From: Ulva prolifera
Lineage: Eukaryota; Chlorophyta; Ulvophyceae; Ulvales; Ulvaceae
Reading direction: 5' to 3'
Assembly: GCA_023078555.1 (NCBI GenBank)
Contig: CM041199.1
Location: forward strand, 2,297,101-2,361,100
Length of the DNA stretch: 64,000 bases
This document shows positions 37,015 to 49,598 of the stretch, piece after piece. The notes beneath the pieces were generated by a model. That model saw only the letters and a list, made by a program, of their open reading frames with translations, made no database searches and was not told the origin of the DNA. Both the position numbers and the translations under genes were made by a program. How positions within the stretch are numbered: position 1 is the stretch's first letter; every line of letters begins with the position of its first letter.

Positions 37015-37665
37015 TTGTCGTTGCTCCACTACACCCGACCACCTACATCGCAGGTAACACCCATGGCATTCATGAGTTACAAAAGGCTACCACACCAAAC
37101 ATGCTTTGAAACTTCTCGTCAGGGCAGGCATCCATGGCTGGGCGCTGCGGTGCCATCGCTGCGACATTGGGCACCAGCAGCCACATCCAGCAACATTGCT
37201 GACTTCACAGGCCCTGAAAGCCAGGACACACCCGGATTCAACCCCCGGGTCCTTCCCAACACCCATTCCACAACTCCAATGCTGCCAGCCACCGCCACCT
37301 GGTGCTGGTGTCACACCCAAGGTGCCTCCACGCCCATCACAGGCAGATCGCTTACCAGCCACAAAACTCGCATCGAGGTGCCGAGACCAGGCCGTCAACA
37401 CAGCTATGTGCCAATACTGGGTACAGCTACATGCTCGCCTCCCCCGCACATCCTGCGCCCACACCGCCCTCACTCTCCTCCCACGTCATGCGAACCCCCG
37501 CGGCACCGCCTACCATCTTCTGTCTATCCGCAGAGGGCGCATCTCCTAACCGGCCTGTGGGAGTGGCCTTCCGTCCACCCCCCCAGCGCGCAGAGCCTCC
37601 ACGCAACGCTGCCTCAGCACACGGCGACCACGCATCAACAACGACACATGCATGCATGTGTGCAC
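37015..37665. other. Spacer between Fd-GOGAT 3' end and amidase 5' end
   Basis: Same-strand genes separated by about 650 bp. No exon recognised. It should hold the amidase promoter and the Fd-GOGAT polyadenylation site, and may hold a missing first amidase exon. A CATGCATGCATG run sits at about 37648-37659, next to the Fd-GOGAT stop. Confidence 0.4.
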
Positions 37666-40600
37666 CTACGCAGCCGCAGCGACGGGCTCGTCCACACTGA
37701 GGTCCACCACCGCGCCCGGCGTCGCCTCCGGCGTCTCCTTCTCGCTCGGCGGCACGACCTGCCAGAACCGGCCCTTCTCCTCCGCCCAGCCGTCGAGCAG
37801 CGCCTGTGCCTTTGCGCTGCCGCTCCGCCGCACGTGCTCCTCGAGCAGCCCCCGCAGCTGCGCCTCCCCGGCTGCCGTGCAGATGCGCTGCACGCTCACG
37901 ATCTCCGGGTTCACCTTGCTGCAGAAGCTGCCGTCCGCATCATAGAAGTAGCCGATGCCGCCCGTCATGCCGGCGCCGACGTTGCGCCCCACGGCCCCCA
38001 GCACGACCACGACGCCGCCCGTCATGTACTCGCAGCAGTGGTCCCCCGCACCCTCGCACACGGCCTCGCAGAACGAGTTGCGCACCGCGAAGCGCTCGCC
38101 GGCGCGGCCGTGCGCGAAGAACCGGCCGCCGGTCGCGCCGTACAGGCACGTGTTGCCGACGATCGACGCCTCGGACGGGTCGAACCCGGCGTCCGGCGGC
38201 GGCAGGATGGTCAGGGTGCCCCCGGCCATGCCCTTGCCGATGTAGTCGTTGGCCTCGCCGGTGACGGTGACGTCCATGCCGCCGACGAGGAAGGCGCCGA
38301 AGGACTGGCCGGCGGAACCCCGGAGGGCAAAGGTCAGGCTGCCCGGGAACGAGTCGTCGCCCCACTTCTTCGCGATGCGGCCGGCCACCCGCGCGAGCGC
38401 CGCCCTGCAGACAGTAGAAATGAATTTCAGGGTTTGATTGGAAAAAGGATTCCATGGACGCTCCTGCAGCGACAGTCCCTGCGGGAGTATCTCCGGCGCC
38501 GACAAAACGCGTACGCGGGAGAAGCAGGTGGGGACAGCCACATGCATGATCACTGGCGCCCCGGCATGCATTGACCACGGCGCGCACCGGTCGGTGTTGA
38601 CGACCGCAAACTCCCGCGTCAGGCTGCCGCCGCTCTCGATCGCAGCCAGCACCTCCTCATCCTCCAGCACCTCGTCGTCCACGACCCGCCCGTTCTCGTG
38701 CGGCGCCATCGCGATGCGGTCGCTGCTCGGCCCCGCCTCCCCAGCGTACGTCGTCAGGAACGACAGGTCGAGCCCGGCCGTCTTGGCGAGCGGCGCGGCG
38801 CGCTGCCGCAGCAGGTCGGCGCGCCCGACGACCTCGTCGAGCGAGCGGAAGCCGAGCGACGCGAGCTCCGCGCGCACCTCCTCCGCGACAAACTGGAAAA
38901 AGTTGACGACGTCCTCCGGGGTGCCGGGGAAGCGCGCGCGCAGCTCCTCCCGCTGGCTCGCGACGCCGACCGGGCAGTTGTTTGTGTGGCAGACGCGCGC
39001 CATGATGCAGCCGGTCGCGATCATCGCCACCGTCCCGAAGCCGTACTCGTCGGCGCCGAGGGCCGCCATGATGACGACGTCGCGGCCGTTGCGGAGGCCG
39101 CCGTCGGCGCGGAGGAGCACGCGCTCGCGCAGCTCGTTCGCGACGAGGGACTGGTGCGTCTCGGCGACGCCCATCTCGACGGGGCCGCCGGCGTGCTTGA
39201 TCGACGAGATCGGGGACGCGCCCGTGCCGCCGTCGTGGCCCGAGATCTGCACGCGTGCGCGGCCCGAGATCAGCACACGAGTCAGCGGCGGCGATCATGG
39301 ATCAAGATGCGGACGCACGCGCAGCAGCTGTGGCTGCGCCGCCTGCACGTGCTGTGCTGTGCTGTGCACGCAGATGCACTGCTTGCATGTAAACGTGTGG
39401 GGTTGTCAGCCCATGCCATCATGCAAACAGATCGCAGCCAGTGCAGGGCAACGGAGCTCCTCATGATGTGCCATCGACAAGACACGCGCATGCGGCACGC
39501 CCCGCAACAGAGCCCCAATGACACCCGCGAAATCAGGGCTGCACCACAGCGGCCAAAGCACGCCCAGCACGCACCTGGATGACGTCGGCGTTCGCCTTAG
39601 CGACGCCGCTCGCGACCGTCCCGATGCCGGCCTCGCCGACGAGCTTCACGCTCACCTTCGCCGTCGGCTGGATCATGTGGAGGTCGTAGATGAGCTGCGC
39701 GAGGTCCTCGATGGAGTAGATGTCGTGGTGCGGGGGCGGCGAGATCAGCGGCACGCCCGGCTTGCTCCGCCGCAGGCTCGCGATGTACGGACTCACCTTC
39801 TTCCCCGGCAGCTGCCCCCCCTCCCCGGGCTTCGCGCCCTGCGCGATCTTGATCTCCAGCTGGTCCGCGTTCACGAGGAACTGCGGCGTCACGCCGAACC
39901 GGCCGCTCGCGACCTGCTTGATCTTGCTCGTCGCGATATCGCCGTTGCGCACGCCGTTGAGGTGCGGCATCGAGGCCACCTTCCCGTCAGCTGCGTCTTC
40001 CACGACCTCCCACCGCACCGGGTCCTCCCCGCCCTCCCCACTGTTGCTCTTGCCCCCGATGCGGTTCATCGCGATCGCGATCGTCTCATGCGTCTCGCGC
40101 GAGATCGCACCGAGCGACATCCCCCCAGTGCAGAATCGGCTCACGATGTCGCCGACGCTCTCCACCGCGGACACGTCGATCGCCTCACGGCCGCTCGACA
40201 GCTCGAGCATGTCGCGCAGCACGGCGACCGGGCTCTCCTTGAAGTGCTTCTGGTACGAGGCGTATGCCTCCGCGTCGGCGTCGGAGCCACCGAGGCCGAC
40301 GCTGCGGTGCAGCAGCTTCGCCATGACCTGGTTGTTCGCATGGAACTCGCCCTTCGCGCGACTCTGGATGAAGCCGTACTCCTCGAGCTTCTTCATCGGC
40401 TGGTCCGGGAACGCCTTGGCCCAGAACTCCTCGGCCTCCGCCTGCGGATGTGCGAAACTCGTGTCACAGCGAACTCTGGTGTGTTTCCTGGTCTGGTCAG
40501 CACAGCAGTAGTCCCAGCACAGAGACATACAAATCACACTCGGCGTCAGAGTGGGCACATGCGGTCCTAAAAAAACCACAGTGCAAAATGGCAGATGCAG

Positions 40601-43600
40601 CCCTGCCGCGTCTGGGAGAGTGGCTACCGATATCGCTTCTGTTGCTGCACACAGAGCCTGTGCATTCACCACTACACAAACGGCTCCAAGCCCTGGCAGG
40701 TTCTGCGGAAGATAGAGCAATCGCGGGCAGCTCAAGGCAGAGTCCGCCGCAGTGCAACCCCAGGCTCCCACCCCGCCTCACGTAGACGCATGCATCGCAG
40801 CACCCAGCCCCCGCACAATCCCCGAGCACCTTCCCCCTTCGTTCTGCTTGAGCTATCACCGGACCCCAGCCAACACGGGACACCAACCGTCTGGTAGGCA
40901 CAAGCTGCACACACACCTGGAGATCGGCGAAGGAGAGGCCGCCGATGCGCGACACCGAGCCGCGGAACGCGACGTCCACGACCTCCCGGCCGAGCCCGTA
41001 CGCCTCAAAGATCTGTGCGCCGTGGTAGCACGACAGCAGCGAGATGCCCATCTTGCTCAGGATCTTGAGCACGCCCTTCTCGAGCGCCTTCTTGAAGTTG
41101 CGCTGCGCGGCGACGGCCGTGATCGCGGGGATGCGGCCGTTCTTGATCAGCGTCGACGTGCGCGGGCTCGCGCGCCACTGCCGCACGCTCTCAAATGCAA
41201 GGTACGGGCACACCGCGTGCGCGCCGTAGCCGACGAGCACCGCGATGTGGTGCGTGCTGAACGCCTGCGCCGTCTCGGCGACGATCGACGTGTCGGAGCG
41301 GAGGCCGGCCGCGATGAGGTGGTGGTGCACGGCACCGACGGCGAGGAGGGTCGGGATCGGCACGCGCGCCTCGGAGAGCGGCGCGTCGTCGTCGCGGTCC
41401 GAGAGCACGAGGCAGCCGGCGGCGTCGTCGCGGACGGCGGCCTCGGCGGCGGCGCAGAGGTCGGCGAGCGCCGCCTTGAGCGCGTCGGGCTTGCCGCCCT
41501 CGAAGAACGCGGGCATGACCTGCACTCACCGCGTACGATGCAGGACTAGGGTGCGAGATTCCGCGCTTGCCGTTTCTCAGTCACACACGCTGTCGTTTGT
41601 GCACTCGACCGCTGCCACATGCGACACTCCTGGGAACGTCCCGGAGAACAGATGCGTCGGTGGCTAGATGGCACACCTTGGTCTTGACTTCCGTCTGGGC
41701 CTTGATGGCGGCGAGGTCAGTCTCGAGCAGCACGGGCGAGTCGAGGCTGATCTGGCGGTAGGCGTCCCCGCCGGGCTGCAGCAAGTTGCCGCGCGCGCCG
41801 AGGCGCATGTTGAGCGACATCACGAGCCCCTCGCGCAACGGGTCGATCGGCGGGTTGGTCACCTGCAGCCACGGGAAGGCTGCGGTGGGACTCCATTCTG
41901 GCAGGGGCTGCCGGCACGTGGCTAGAGCGTGCATGTAGCTGTACCGTGCCGATGCGAATGCAGAAACACCGGGCGTGCTTGCTTGTGCACAGCAGGCGGT
42001 CCGATCCAGGTCGACCCTGCCGCCTCTTTTACTCGAAACTACTGGCAGCTACACCAGCTGGGATGGCTGGCGCTGGTGAGTCTCGAGGGCAACAGTGGCC
42101 TGCCCTCTGTGTTTGATCAATCAGAGGGCAGGCCTTACTCAGGCACAGCTCTACGTGATAGCGACACCCTGTTGAAACTGCGCATGTGGCAGAGCTCAGG
42201 TGGAGACGACACGCGAGACACAGCGCCACACAGAATCACAGAATCACAGAATCGCAGCAGCAGCCAAGCAAGTGACAGCGCACCTGCGCGAAGCGCTGCT
42301 TGAAGTACGTGTACAGCATGTGCGGCATCGCCGACAGAACTGCAAGCGGGTTGTCATCCCCCATGCAGAACGTCGGCTCCACCCCGCCCTGCGCCATGCC
42401 CTCGATCACCATCTGGCTGTCCTCCCGGCCGTACCCCGCCGCGGCCTGCCGCCGCAGCACCTCCGCGGGCTCGTACGCGAGCTCCTTCAGCCACTCCGCC
42501 GCGCCGGGCAGCCCCGCGAGCGGCTGCGTCGACTGTGCGAGCCAGTCCGCGTAGGGCGCGCCGTTGCCGATCTCCTCCGCGACGGCCTCGTTCTCCTTGA
42601 ACGTGCCGGCCTCGAGGTCCGCGACGACCATCTGCCCCGGCCCGAGGCGCCCCTTAGCCACAACTTCGGGGGCGCTGTCGAGGATGTCGTTGAGGACGCC
42701 GACCTCGCTCGCGACGTAGATCGTGCCGTCGGCCTTCTGCCAGTAGCGCGCGGGCCGCAGGCCGTTGCGGTCGAGGCGCGCGCCGACCTTGGTGCCGTCG
42801 CTGAACACCAGCAGCGCCGGGCCGTCCCAGCCCTCCTGGCAGCCCTCATAGTACCTGAACGTGCACACATGCATGCGGACCCCCAGCAAACACGGCGCTG
42901 CGGCAGATTCTGGGCTGCGTGCGCTCATGCATGTCTCCCATGCATGCGGGACGCAACCCCCACGCTGACTTGCGCGCCGGGGAACCTGCGCATGGGGCAG
43001 CACATGCATCCGCGGCATGCATGTGCGCGGGCGCACCGGTAGAAGTCCTTGACGTGCGGGTACTTTGCGTCGAGGTCGGGGTGGTTCTGGTAGGCCTCGG
43101 GCACGAGGACCATGAGGGCCTTGTCGATGCCGTCGCCGGTGCGAACGAGCAGCTCGGCTGTGTTGTCGAGGGACGCCGAGTCGGAGTTGGTCGCGCGGCA
43201 CAGCGGCATGAGGTCGCCCTCGCGGCCGCCCCACACCGGGTGCGTCAGCTCCGTCTGCCGTGACGCCATCCAGTTGAGGTTGCCCTGCACCAGTGCCCGG
43301 TTGTTGGGCCGTTACATGAAGCAGTCCCAGATGTCCAGGCCTAGGTTCTGAATGGCAGCCCTGGAACGGATGTAGTGCAACCAAGCTCGGACGTGGACGC
43401 AGCGGCGGCGGGTGCCGCTCTGCGAGGGCGGCACACACACACACACACGCCCGCGTAAAGACGCCGTGCAGACACCGGAATGCTGCGGAGGTCGCAAGAC
43501 CAGCGCAGCCCATGCATGTACGTCAGCTGATCTCGGCGGGTGCACCAGCAGGGAAATACCGGGGCGTAGCTGAAGCTGGCTGCTGGCAGGAACCCCCCGT

Positions 43601-46600
43601 GCACTCCATGCATGCCGGCGCAGGGCCCTGCAGCTGTATACGGCCGTCTCTGCCTGCATCAGCTGATGCGCCAGCGGGTTGCATGCATGCGTAGCGGCAG
43701 AAACGAGTGCGGCGCAGCATTCTGTCGCCCCGATCCCCACACCGCAGGGGGCTGCCCTCATGCATTGCACACACGCCGCCGTCCTCGTGAGGGGACGCAA
43801 CAGCCTGAAACAGAGGCGCCCCACACATGCACACAGGCCCTTCCGCCGCGCAACGATTCAGCCACTGCGGAGGACGAGGTAAGATGTCTAGAGGGCAAGG
43901 AGCCATGCTAACGACCGCGCAGCGCCCATGCATTAGGCGCTGCAGCACGCGCAGGATTGATGCTGTACACCCTGCTTTACCATGTCACGACGGCGCAGTG
44001 TGTCGAACGAGGGCATGGTGTGAGAGGCCGCGTGGAGCAGCCGCCAGAGACGGCGGCAGAGCCGGCGGCTGCGCAGGGGAGAGGCACACGCACCTGCACG
44101 GTGTTGATCTCGCCGTTGTGGCCGAGGACGCGCATCGGCTGCGCGAGGGGCCACTTCGGGTTGGTGTTGGTGGAGAAGCGGCGGTGGTAGATCGCGAAGC
44201 CCGTCTCGAAGGCGGCGTCCTTGAGGTCCTTGAAGAACTGGCCGACGACCACGGAGCGCAGCATGCCCTTGTACACGATCGTCTGCACCCACGGCCAGAC
44301 TCTCGGCTCAGCACTCTGGTGCTGCTTTACTCCCGTGCCTATCCACGCAACGGCCCAAATGCATGTGTGAAAACCCTGATCCCCCACAACCACCCCACAT
44401 GGCCCTGATGCGTAGACAGCTGAGCGTGTGGTGGAAGGATGTAAAGGCGGCTACGGAGTGGCACCGGCGTTGCATGTCCCACGCACAGTGGCCACGTGCG
44501 TGATGAAGCGAACGGTGAAGCTGCCGGACCCGTTGGCGCTGCCAGAGGGAGGCGGCCCCCGCAGGTGGCCCCAGAGCGGGGGGGACCTGGGCAGTGGAGG
44601 GCTACTCCAGAGGGCGTCTGCCCCTGTGACAGGCCCATGCGGTCGCGGTGCTTCAGATGCTGCCCATCTGGACATCCCGCGCCAGCGCCCGGCAACGCAT
44701 TCAGCTGCTGAACCCCCCGTGACAGCTTCCCTGCGAAGCCTCCGTACCACTGACTCCAGCACTGTGGCCACGGCAGAGGGGGACGCACGCGACGCCTCCA
44801 GCCCCCCGGGCAGTATGCACCCGCACCGCATCAACAATCAGCCGCAGCACGCAGAACCGCCAATGTGCGCCTGTGGACACGGCGATGTGGATAGGCATGC
44901 ATGCACACGGGGACAGCAGCTGGAGCCGCACCTCGCCGGACAGCGAGCAGACGTAGAACTCCGTCGCGCGCTCCTCGCCAAACGCCTCGAGCGCGGAGCG
45001 CTCCATCGCCTTGCGCATGAGGTACAGCGCGCGCTCGAGGTCGGCGCCGCTGCGGCCGCTGCCGTCCTTCACGACCAGCTGCGCGATGCGGGGCTCCGTC
45101 GCCTTGGCGAAGCGGCCGACGACCTCCGGCACGACGGGCACGGCGCGCCAGCCGAGCACCTCGAAGCCCTCTGCCGCGACGGCCGCCTCCGCGAGCTCGC
45201 GGCCCTTGGCCTCGTCGGCATCGTTGTTGGGCAGGAACATCATGCCGACACTGCACAGCCAGGCAGCTATGGTGTCGTCTCGGTGCGGAGGTGTGGAATT
45301 GGGATGTGACTGCCTGGCATAGTCCTCTGCGAGAGGACACGTGTGGTGTCATCTAGTTGCGGAGGCATGGCGCTGACAGCGTGGCCTAGTGCTGTGCGAG
45401 AGGAGGAAGAAGTTACCGATGCAAGAGAATGCGGGCTGGCCTGACATGATATGGTGTGCCAGGGGAGTGTGCAGGATGGTCGGAGGTGGGACCCCTGTGA
45501 GTGCCTCATCACGAGTGGTTGTTGGGCCTCGGTGGCGCGAACCAGAGCTTCAGGACGGAAGGAATGCTTGGCTGAGCAGAGCAACACCGGCATGTAGGGA
45601 AATAAGAAGCGGGCAATGCATTGTGAGCCAACTTGATCGTGGTGGCATGTGCATGTCGGGCTGGTACTGGCCAGAATTGCACAGCCTCCAGGCAGTGACA
45701 GGCTGCTGCGGTCAAGTCAGCACAGAGCAGAGGTGCCCTACCCACACGATCCCCGCTCAGCAGAGGGAATTTCTTGCTGGATGAGTTTCCAGGGAATGTG
45801 CGTCATGAGGCCTGCGCCATCGCCGGAGTCGTTGTCAGCGGAGCAAGCACCTCGATGCTCCATGCAGCCAAGAGCCGTGAGAGCCTGTATACCAAAAAGT
45901 CGTGAGGTGTATGTGCTTCGTCACGTGGTGAACCGCCATTGGGGCGCTGTGCTGGACGCCGTGCTGTCGCTGGGTCAGCACTGATGGCAATGTGACCTGC
46001 TGTTTTGGCATTGCGACGGCGGCAGCGACTTTACATAGGTAGAAGGCATACATCTTCTACGATCTTGTGGTTTCTTTCCCCTTTGAGATTTGCGATGACG
46101 CCGACCTGCACGATAGACCAGCTCAGTGACAACGCGGCTACCATTGCGACCACACGGCCACAGCAGCGACGACATCACAATAGGATGCAGTGATATGAGT
46201 CACGATGTGACAGCGATGTCTCACAGCGTCCTTTTTGAGAGGCGTATACGGAGCGAAGCGGCAGCGAAGCCAGCCATGCCCGTGGCAAGCACTGCAAGCA
46301 CACGCTATCCAAGCTGAACAATCAAGCGATGCGAACACAGAGGGGATACACACTCCGCAGGCATCGCGCTCCTTCAATATGTCCTCCAGGTCAGCCACTT
46401 GTGGCAGTGGGACTGGTCCACGCTCTGGGACAGCCTGCCCTTGCACACTGGCTGCGACAGGAGCTTGGGCGCCTGGCAGCCTCACAGCAGATGCTACTCC
46501 ACACGTTAGCTCCTGCAGGCAGAATTTTCACTCTCTGCTGTCGTGTGAGGGACTGCTTGCCCTGATCTGATCCCACAGTCCCGCAGTTGCGATCCCGCGC

Positions 46601-46707
46601 AGACGGCATACCTGCACGCGACTGCTGAGAGACACATGGCGACGACCACGAGCAGGTCGCAGCACAGCGCGACAGGGGACGCTGCAAGGTGCGGTAAGGG
46701 CGGGCAT
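37666..46707 (-). CDS. GLU/GLT (Fd-GOGAT): Ferredoxin-dependent glutamate synthase (Fd-GOGAT)
   Basis: Plastid enzyme of the GS-GOGAT cycle: glutamine + 2-oxoglutarate + reduced ferredoxin gives two glutamates. Thirteen exons: 46707-46612, 46512-46354, 46105-46052, 45884-45748, 45250-44932, 44282-44094, 43284-43037, 42854-42284, 41862-41677, 41519-40917, 40441-39575, 39246-38588, 38404-37666. Every junction is GT-AG and in phase; the total is 1608 aa, the usual size. The Arg/Ser-rich leader ends at [10 protein letters not shown], where Cys84 should be the N-terminal nucleophile of the mature glutaminase domain. Glutaminase motifs: [33 protein letters not shown] and [14 protein letters not shown]. 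Central domain: [23 protein letters not shown]/synthase domain: [21 protein letters not shown] and [19 protein letters not shown]. The 3Fe-4S cysteines are in [16 protein letters not shown] (about 1223, 1229, 1234). The C-terminal beta-helix runs to the TAG at 37668. No NADH-binding small subunit follows, which fits the ferredoxin type. Confidence 0.97.
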
Positions 46708-47186
46708 ATGGTCTAAAGCTTATACACGTGAGCACTGATACAACACTGGAACTGTCCGCCTAGCACCGGCTCGCCTGGTACGTACAGCTACCCGGGACTC
46801 TGTAATTCCTTCTTTGCTATGGTTGCTGTTTCTATACAGGATCCAGTCACTGTTCGGGCGTCGAAGATGGGTGGTTTTGAGAATGCATTTTCGCGACAAT
46901 TCTGGCCCCATGCCTCGATCAGGCGGCGCCGAAATCGGCGTCAGACAAACTGGAAACAAACTCCCGCCACATGAACCAGGATGGGCCCAGCAAGACAGAC
47001 GGGTAGTCTACACGGTCCGTAAAAAGCTACCTGATTTATTGGTCCCGATCGCGCGACTCGCGCACAGCAGCACGACCGTGTAGCACTCGATGCCCAGGTC
47101 ATCCAAACGTACAACAATCTTGATTTGACTGGCTTAGCAAATGCTTTTCTCAGGCAATTCTAACGCTTGATCAAGATTTATCAGTC
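46708..47186. promoter_or_regulatory. Shared divergent promoter region (Fd-GOGAT and P-loop gene)
   Basis: 479 bp between two outward start codons, and relatively AT-rich compared with the flanking exons. No defined box is identified. Confidence 0.5.
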
Positions 47187-47851
47187 ATGCAGCATATCTG
47201 CTTACCCCACTTCTTGGACTCCGATAACAAGGACGTTAGTTCCGATCTGCATCGCCTTCCTACTCTTCCCTTCTCATCGATAGCGGTCATGGGCGCCCGC
47301 AAAACGTGAGTAAGCAAGCAATAATTACATTTCGTCTCCGCGGTAATCATTAATGGTGCCTGTTGATGACCAATTCTTTTGCAGGATCGCCGATGCGTTT
47401 GAATTGACCAAGGTTGCTGGCTGACGCCCGACTTATGGTTTGCAGTGCAAGACAGAGCATATGTATGCACATGGCCTGGTGTACTGCGCTAAAGGGAAAG
47501 CGTGTGCTATTTCTGACCGATAAGCTTCGCATGACAAGGTCCCGCCTGCTGGCACCGGTGATGTCGTCTATTAAAAACGAGGCATGGACGATGATCAGCA
47601 TGAGATACCTGTCTGGGCGGGAAGAATTTGTGCAGTATGTATGTTCAATTCATGCCCTCCCTGACGACAGCATTCCTGATCTGGTGGTCGTGGACGATGA
47701 CTCGGACTTGTTGACTCCAACAAACAGTTCGTCAGACACTCGAGAGCGCAGTCTTGCAGCATGTACGCTTCTGCATGACAGCTCGAGTATACCTTCGTTG
47801 CGTCTGACGCATGATTCATGTCCAGGCATGCTTCTGCATGAAACCAGCTGA
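47187..47851 (+). CDS. RecA-like P-loop protein, SWSAP1-like (3' end uncertain)
   Basis: Exon 1 is 47187-47305 (ATG; MQHICLPHFLDSDNKDVSSD), ending in a short P-loop-like element SIAVMGARKT at the donor GTGAGT. Exon 2 starts at 47446 in phase and reads WCTALKGKRVLFLTDKLRM, then LSGREEFVQYVCSIH and a Walker-B-like strand PDLVVVDDDSDLL, reaching a stop at 47851. The order (degenerate Walker A, GKRVLFLTD strand, hydrophobic-DD strand) is that of small RecA/Rad51-paralogue-like ATPases. SWSAP1, partner of the SWIM protein SWS1 in homologous recombination, is my closest guess. The segment after DTRERSLAAC may be spliced (GTACGC donor at about 47763) to later sequence. Open plus-strand frames to 48536 (for example FQVSRWIPAAIEL near 48310) are candidate 3' exons. 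Confidence 0.5.
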
Positions 47852-49598
47852 GGCAGGTCGAAGCCACGTCCGGCACACCTACGAAACCGCTGTCTCGCAT
47901 GCAATATCATGAAACAAAACCTGATGATCATTCGCTCGGGCCTCTGCACCAGGCATGCCAATTCGGCAAATGCAACCTCTCATCCAGGCTGCATCGAACA
48001 CCAAAACGAGGGCGTGCTTGCAACACAATATGACTTCGTGATGTTTGTGTATGCAGCCGTAGCACTGCTGAAGGATGGAATAGACCACTTGCAAACGCGG
48101 GCAGGGAAGGCCATCCAGCTCCTCCTTGGCATTCCACCAAAGGCGCAGGTGCCATTGTACATCCTGTGGCGGTACGTCGTCACATGTTGCCTGCGATATC
48201 CTGTCCTTTTTTGCACCACAGACTGGCCAGCAGTACTGCGAGCATGGTGTCCCGACACCAAAACTCGGTTTCTTGTTCACCACTGTGCACTTAGTCCTGA
48301 GGTTCCAAGTGAGCAGGTGGATACCTGCTGCGATTGAGCTCCACCCGCCAGGCAGCCCGCCCAAAGGAGCTTCAGCGTCCTCGCCTGCTGCATCAGGTAA
48401 CCTGTGCTGCTTAACCATCACACCAGGGCCACAGGTCCGCCTGCCCACGAGCCTGCAGCAGCTGTGCTTGTGGTACAGCCCGTATGAGAATGCGCTCAGC
48501 TGCACGGCAGTAACATATCACAATTCCCCTTCATGAGTGGTCCTGAAGCTGGACAACATGCCATGGGGAGTCGTCACAGCTGTGGCGCGAGACCACTGAA
48601 GCTTCAAGGAAACATGCTGATGCAAGCAGTTTCTGCACGTTGGCCATGCCTCACACTGGCAGAAGCATGCGATCGAAGCTTCAGAGCATGCAACATCCAT
48701 TAAAGGTTTGCTTTTGTGTCTCGATGCTCTCGGCGCCTGACTTCAGTGCAGTGTATGCACAGTGTTTACTTGAATACTCCATATGCAATGGTCATCGCAT
48801 TGTGACAGTGTGTGTGAAATGCAGGCGGAAAAAAGAGACTACGTCATTTGGAGCTGGGTCACATGAGAGATGCTGGTTGGTTCTGCGCTCTGTGAGCCAT
48901 GACGAAGCAAGCTAATGGAGTTGAATGGAATTGCCGCTGCCTCACATCTTGACTGCATGCAAAATGCTGGGTCACCGCACGGTAACAACTAGCATCTGCA
49001 ATGCAGTGTCCAATCAGGGACAGGATCAATGTCACACCGTTGACGTCTAGAGTGAAGCAACAGTGGGTCACCGTTGTTCAGAACGGTGTCGTATTGTGAG
49101 CGTGGTGGATGACACACCGTCTCCCTTATTACATCCCATAGTTGATCACACATCATTCATTTGGCAAAGAGCAAGTGGCACACCAGATGTACAGACGTGT
49201 CTGGAAGCCATGCAGACACTAAATTAGCTCAAAATGTTGACCCAAATCACACAACACCAGCTTTGCGACGGAAACTTGCACATCAGAACGAGCTTCAGCA
49301 TATGAAGCCCATTCCTTCGATTCAGCCCGCAAGAGGGGACGCCCAGACATCACTCATAGGTGACACAGAGAACCTGCATCTGGCACTAGCATGCATTGCT
49401 TAAGACCGGCACACGCACGAGAGGACGCCCAGACATCTGAGCCTCAAAGGAACCATTTGCCAACACACGCCCCATGCATCACGCTTTTCCGATGTACTGT
49501 CATATTATTGAAACTGACTGTGCCGGATGTGCTTCTGCGGGACACACAGCGGTGCAGACACCACACCAGGAAGGCGGTCTCCTCTACTTCAACAGTGG
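47852..49598. other. 3' region between convergent genes
   Basis: May contain 3' exons of the P-loop gene up to about 48536. From 48540 to 49598 I see no gene. Sequences related to CCCAGACATC and GAGAGGACGC recur near 49335 and 49418. Confidence 0.35.

Noticed and set aside
36910-38574. 554-codon plus-strand frame across the Fd-GOGAT 3' end
   Set aside because: Antisense shadow of conserved Fd-GOGAT exons; Arg/His-rich and without domains.
39518-40570. 350-codon plus-strand frame
   Set aside because: Mirror of the Fd-GOGAT synthase-domain exon 40441-39575; the minus-strand protein is unambiguous.
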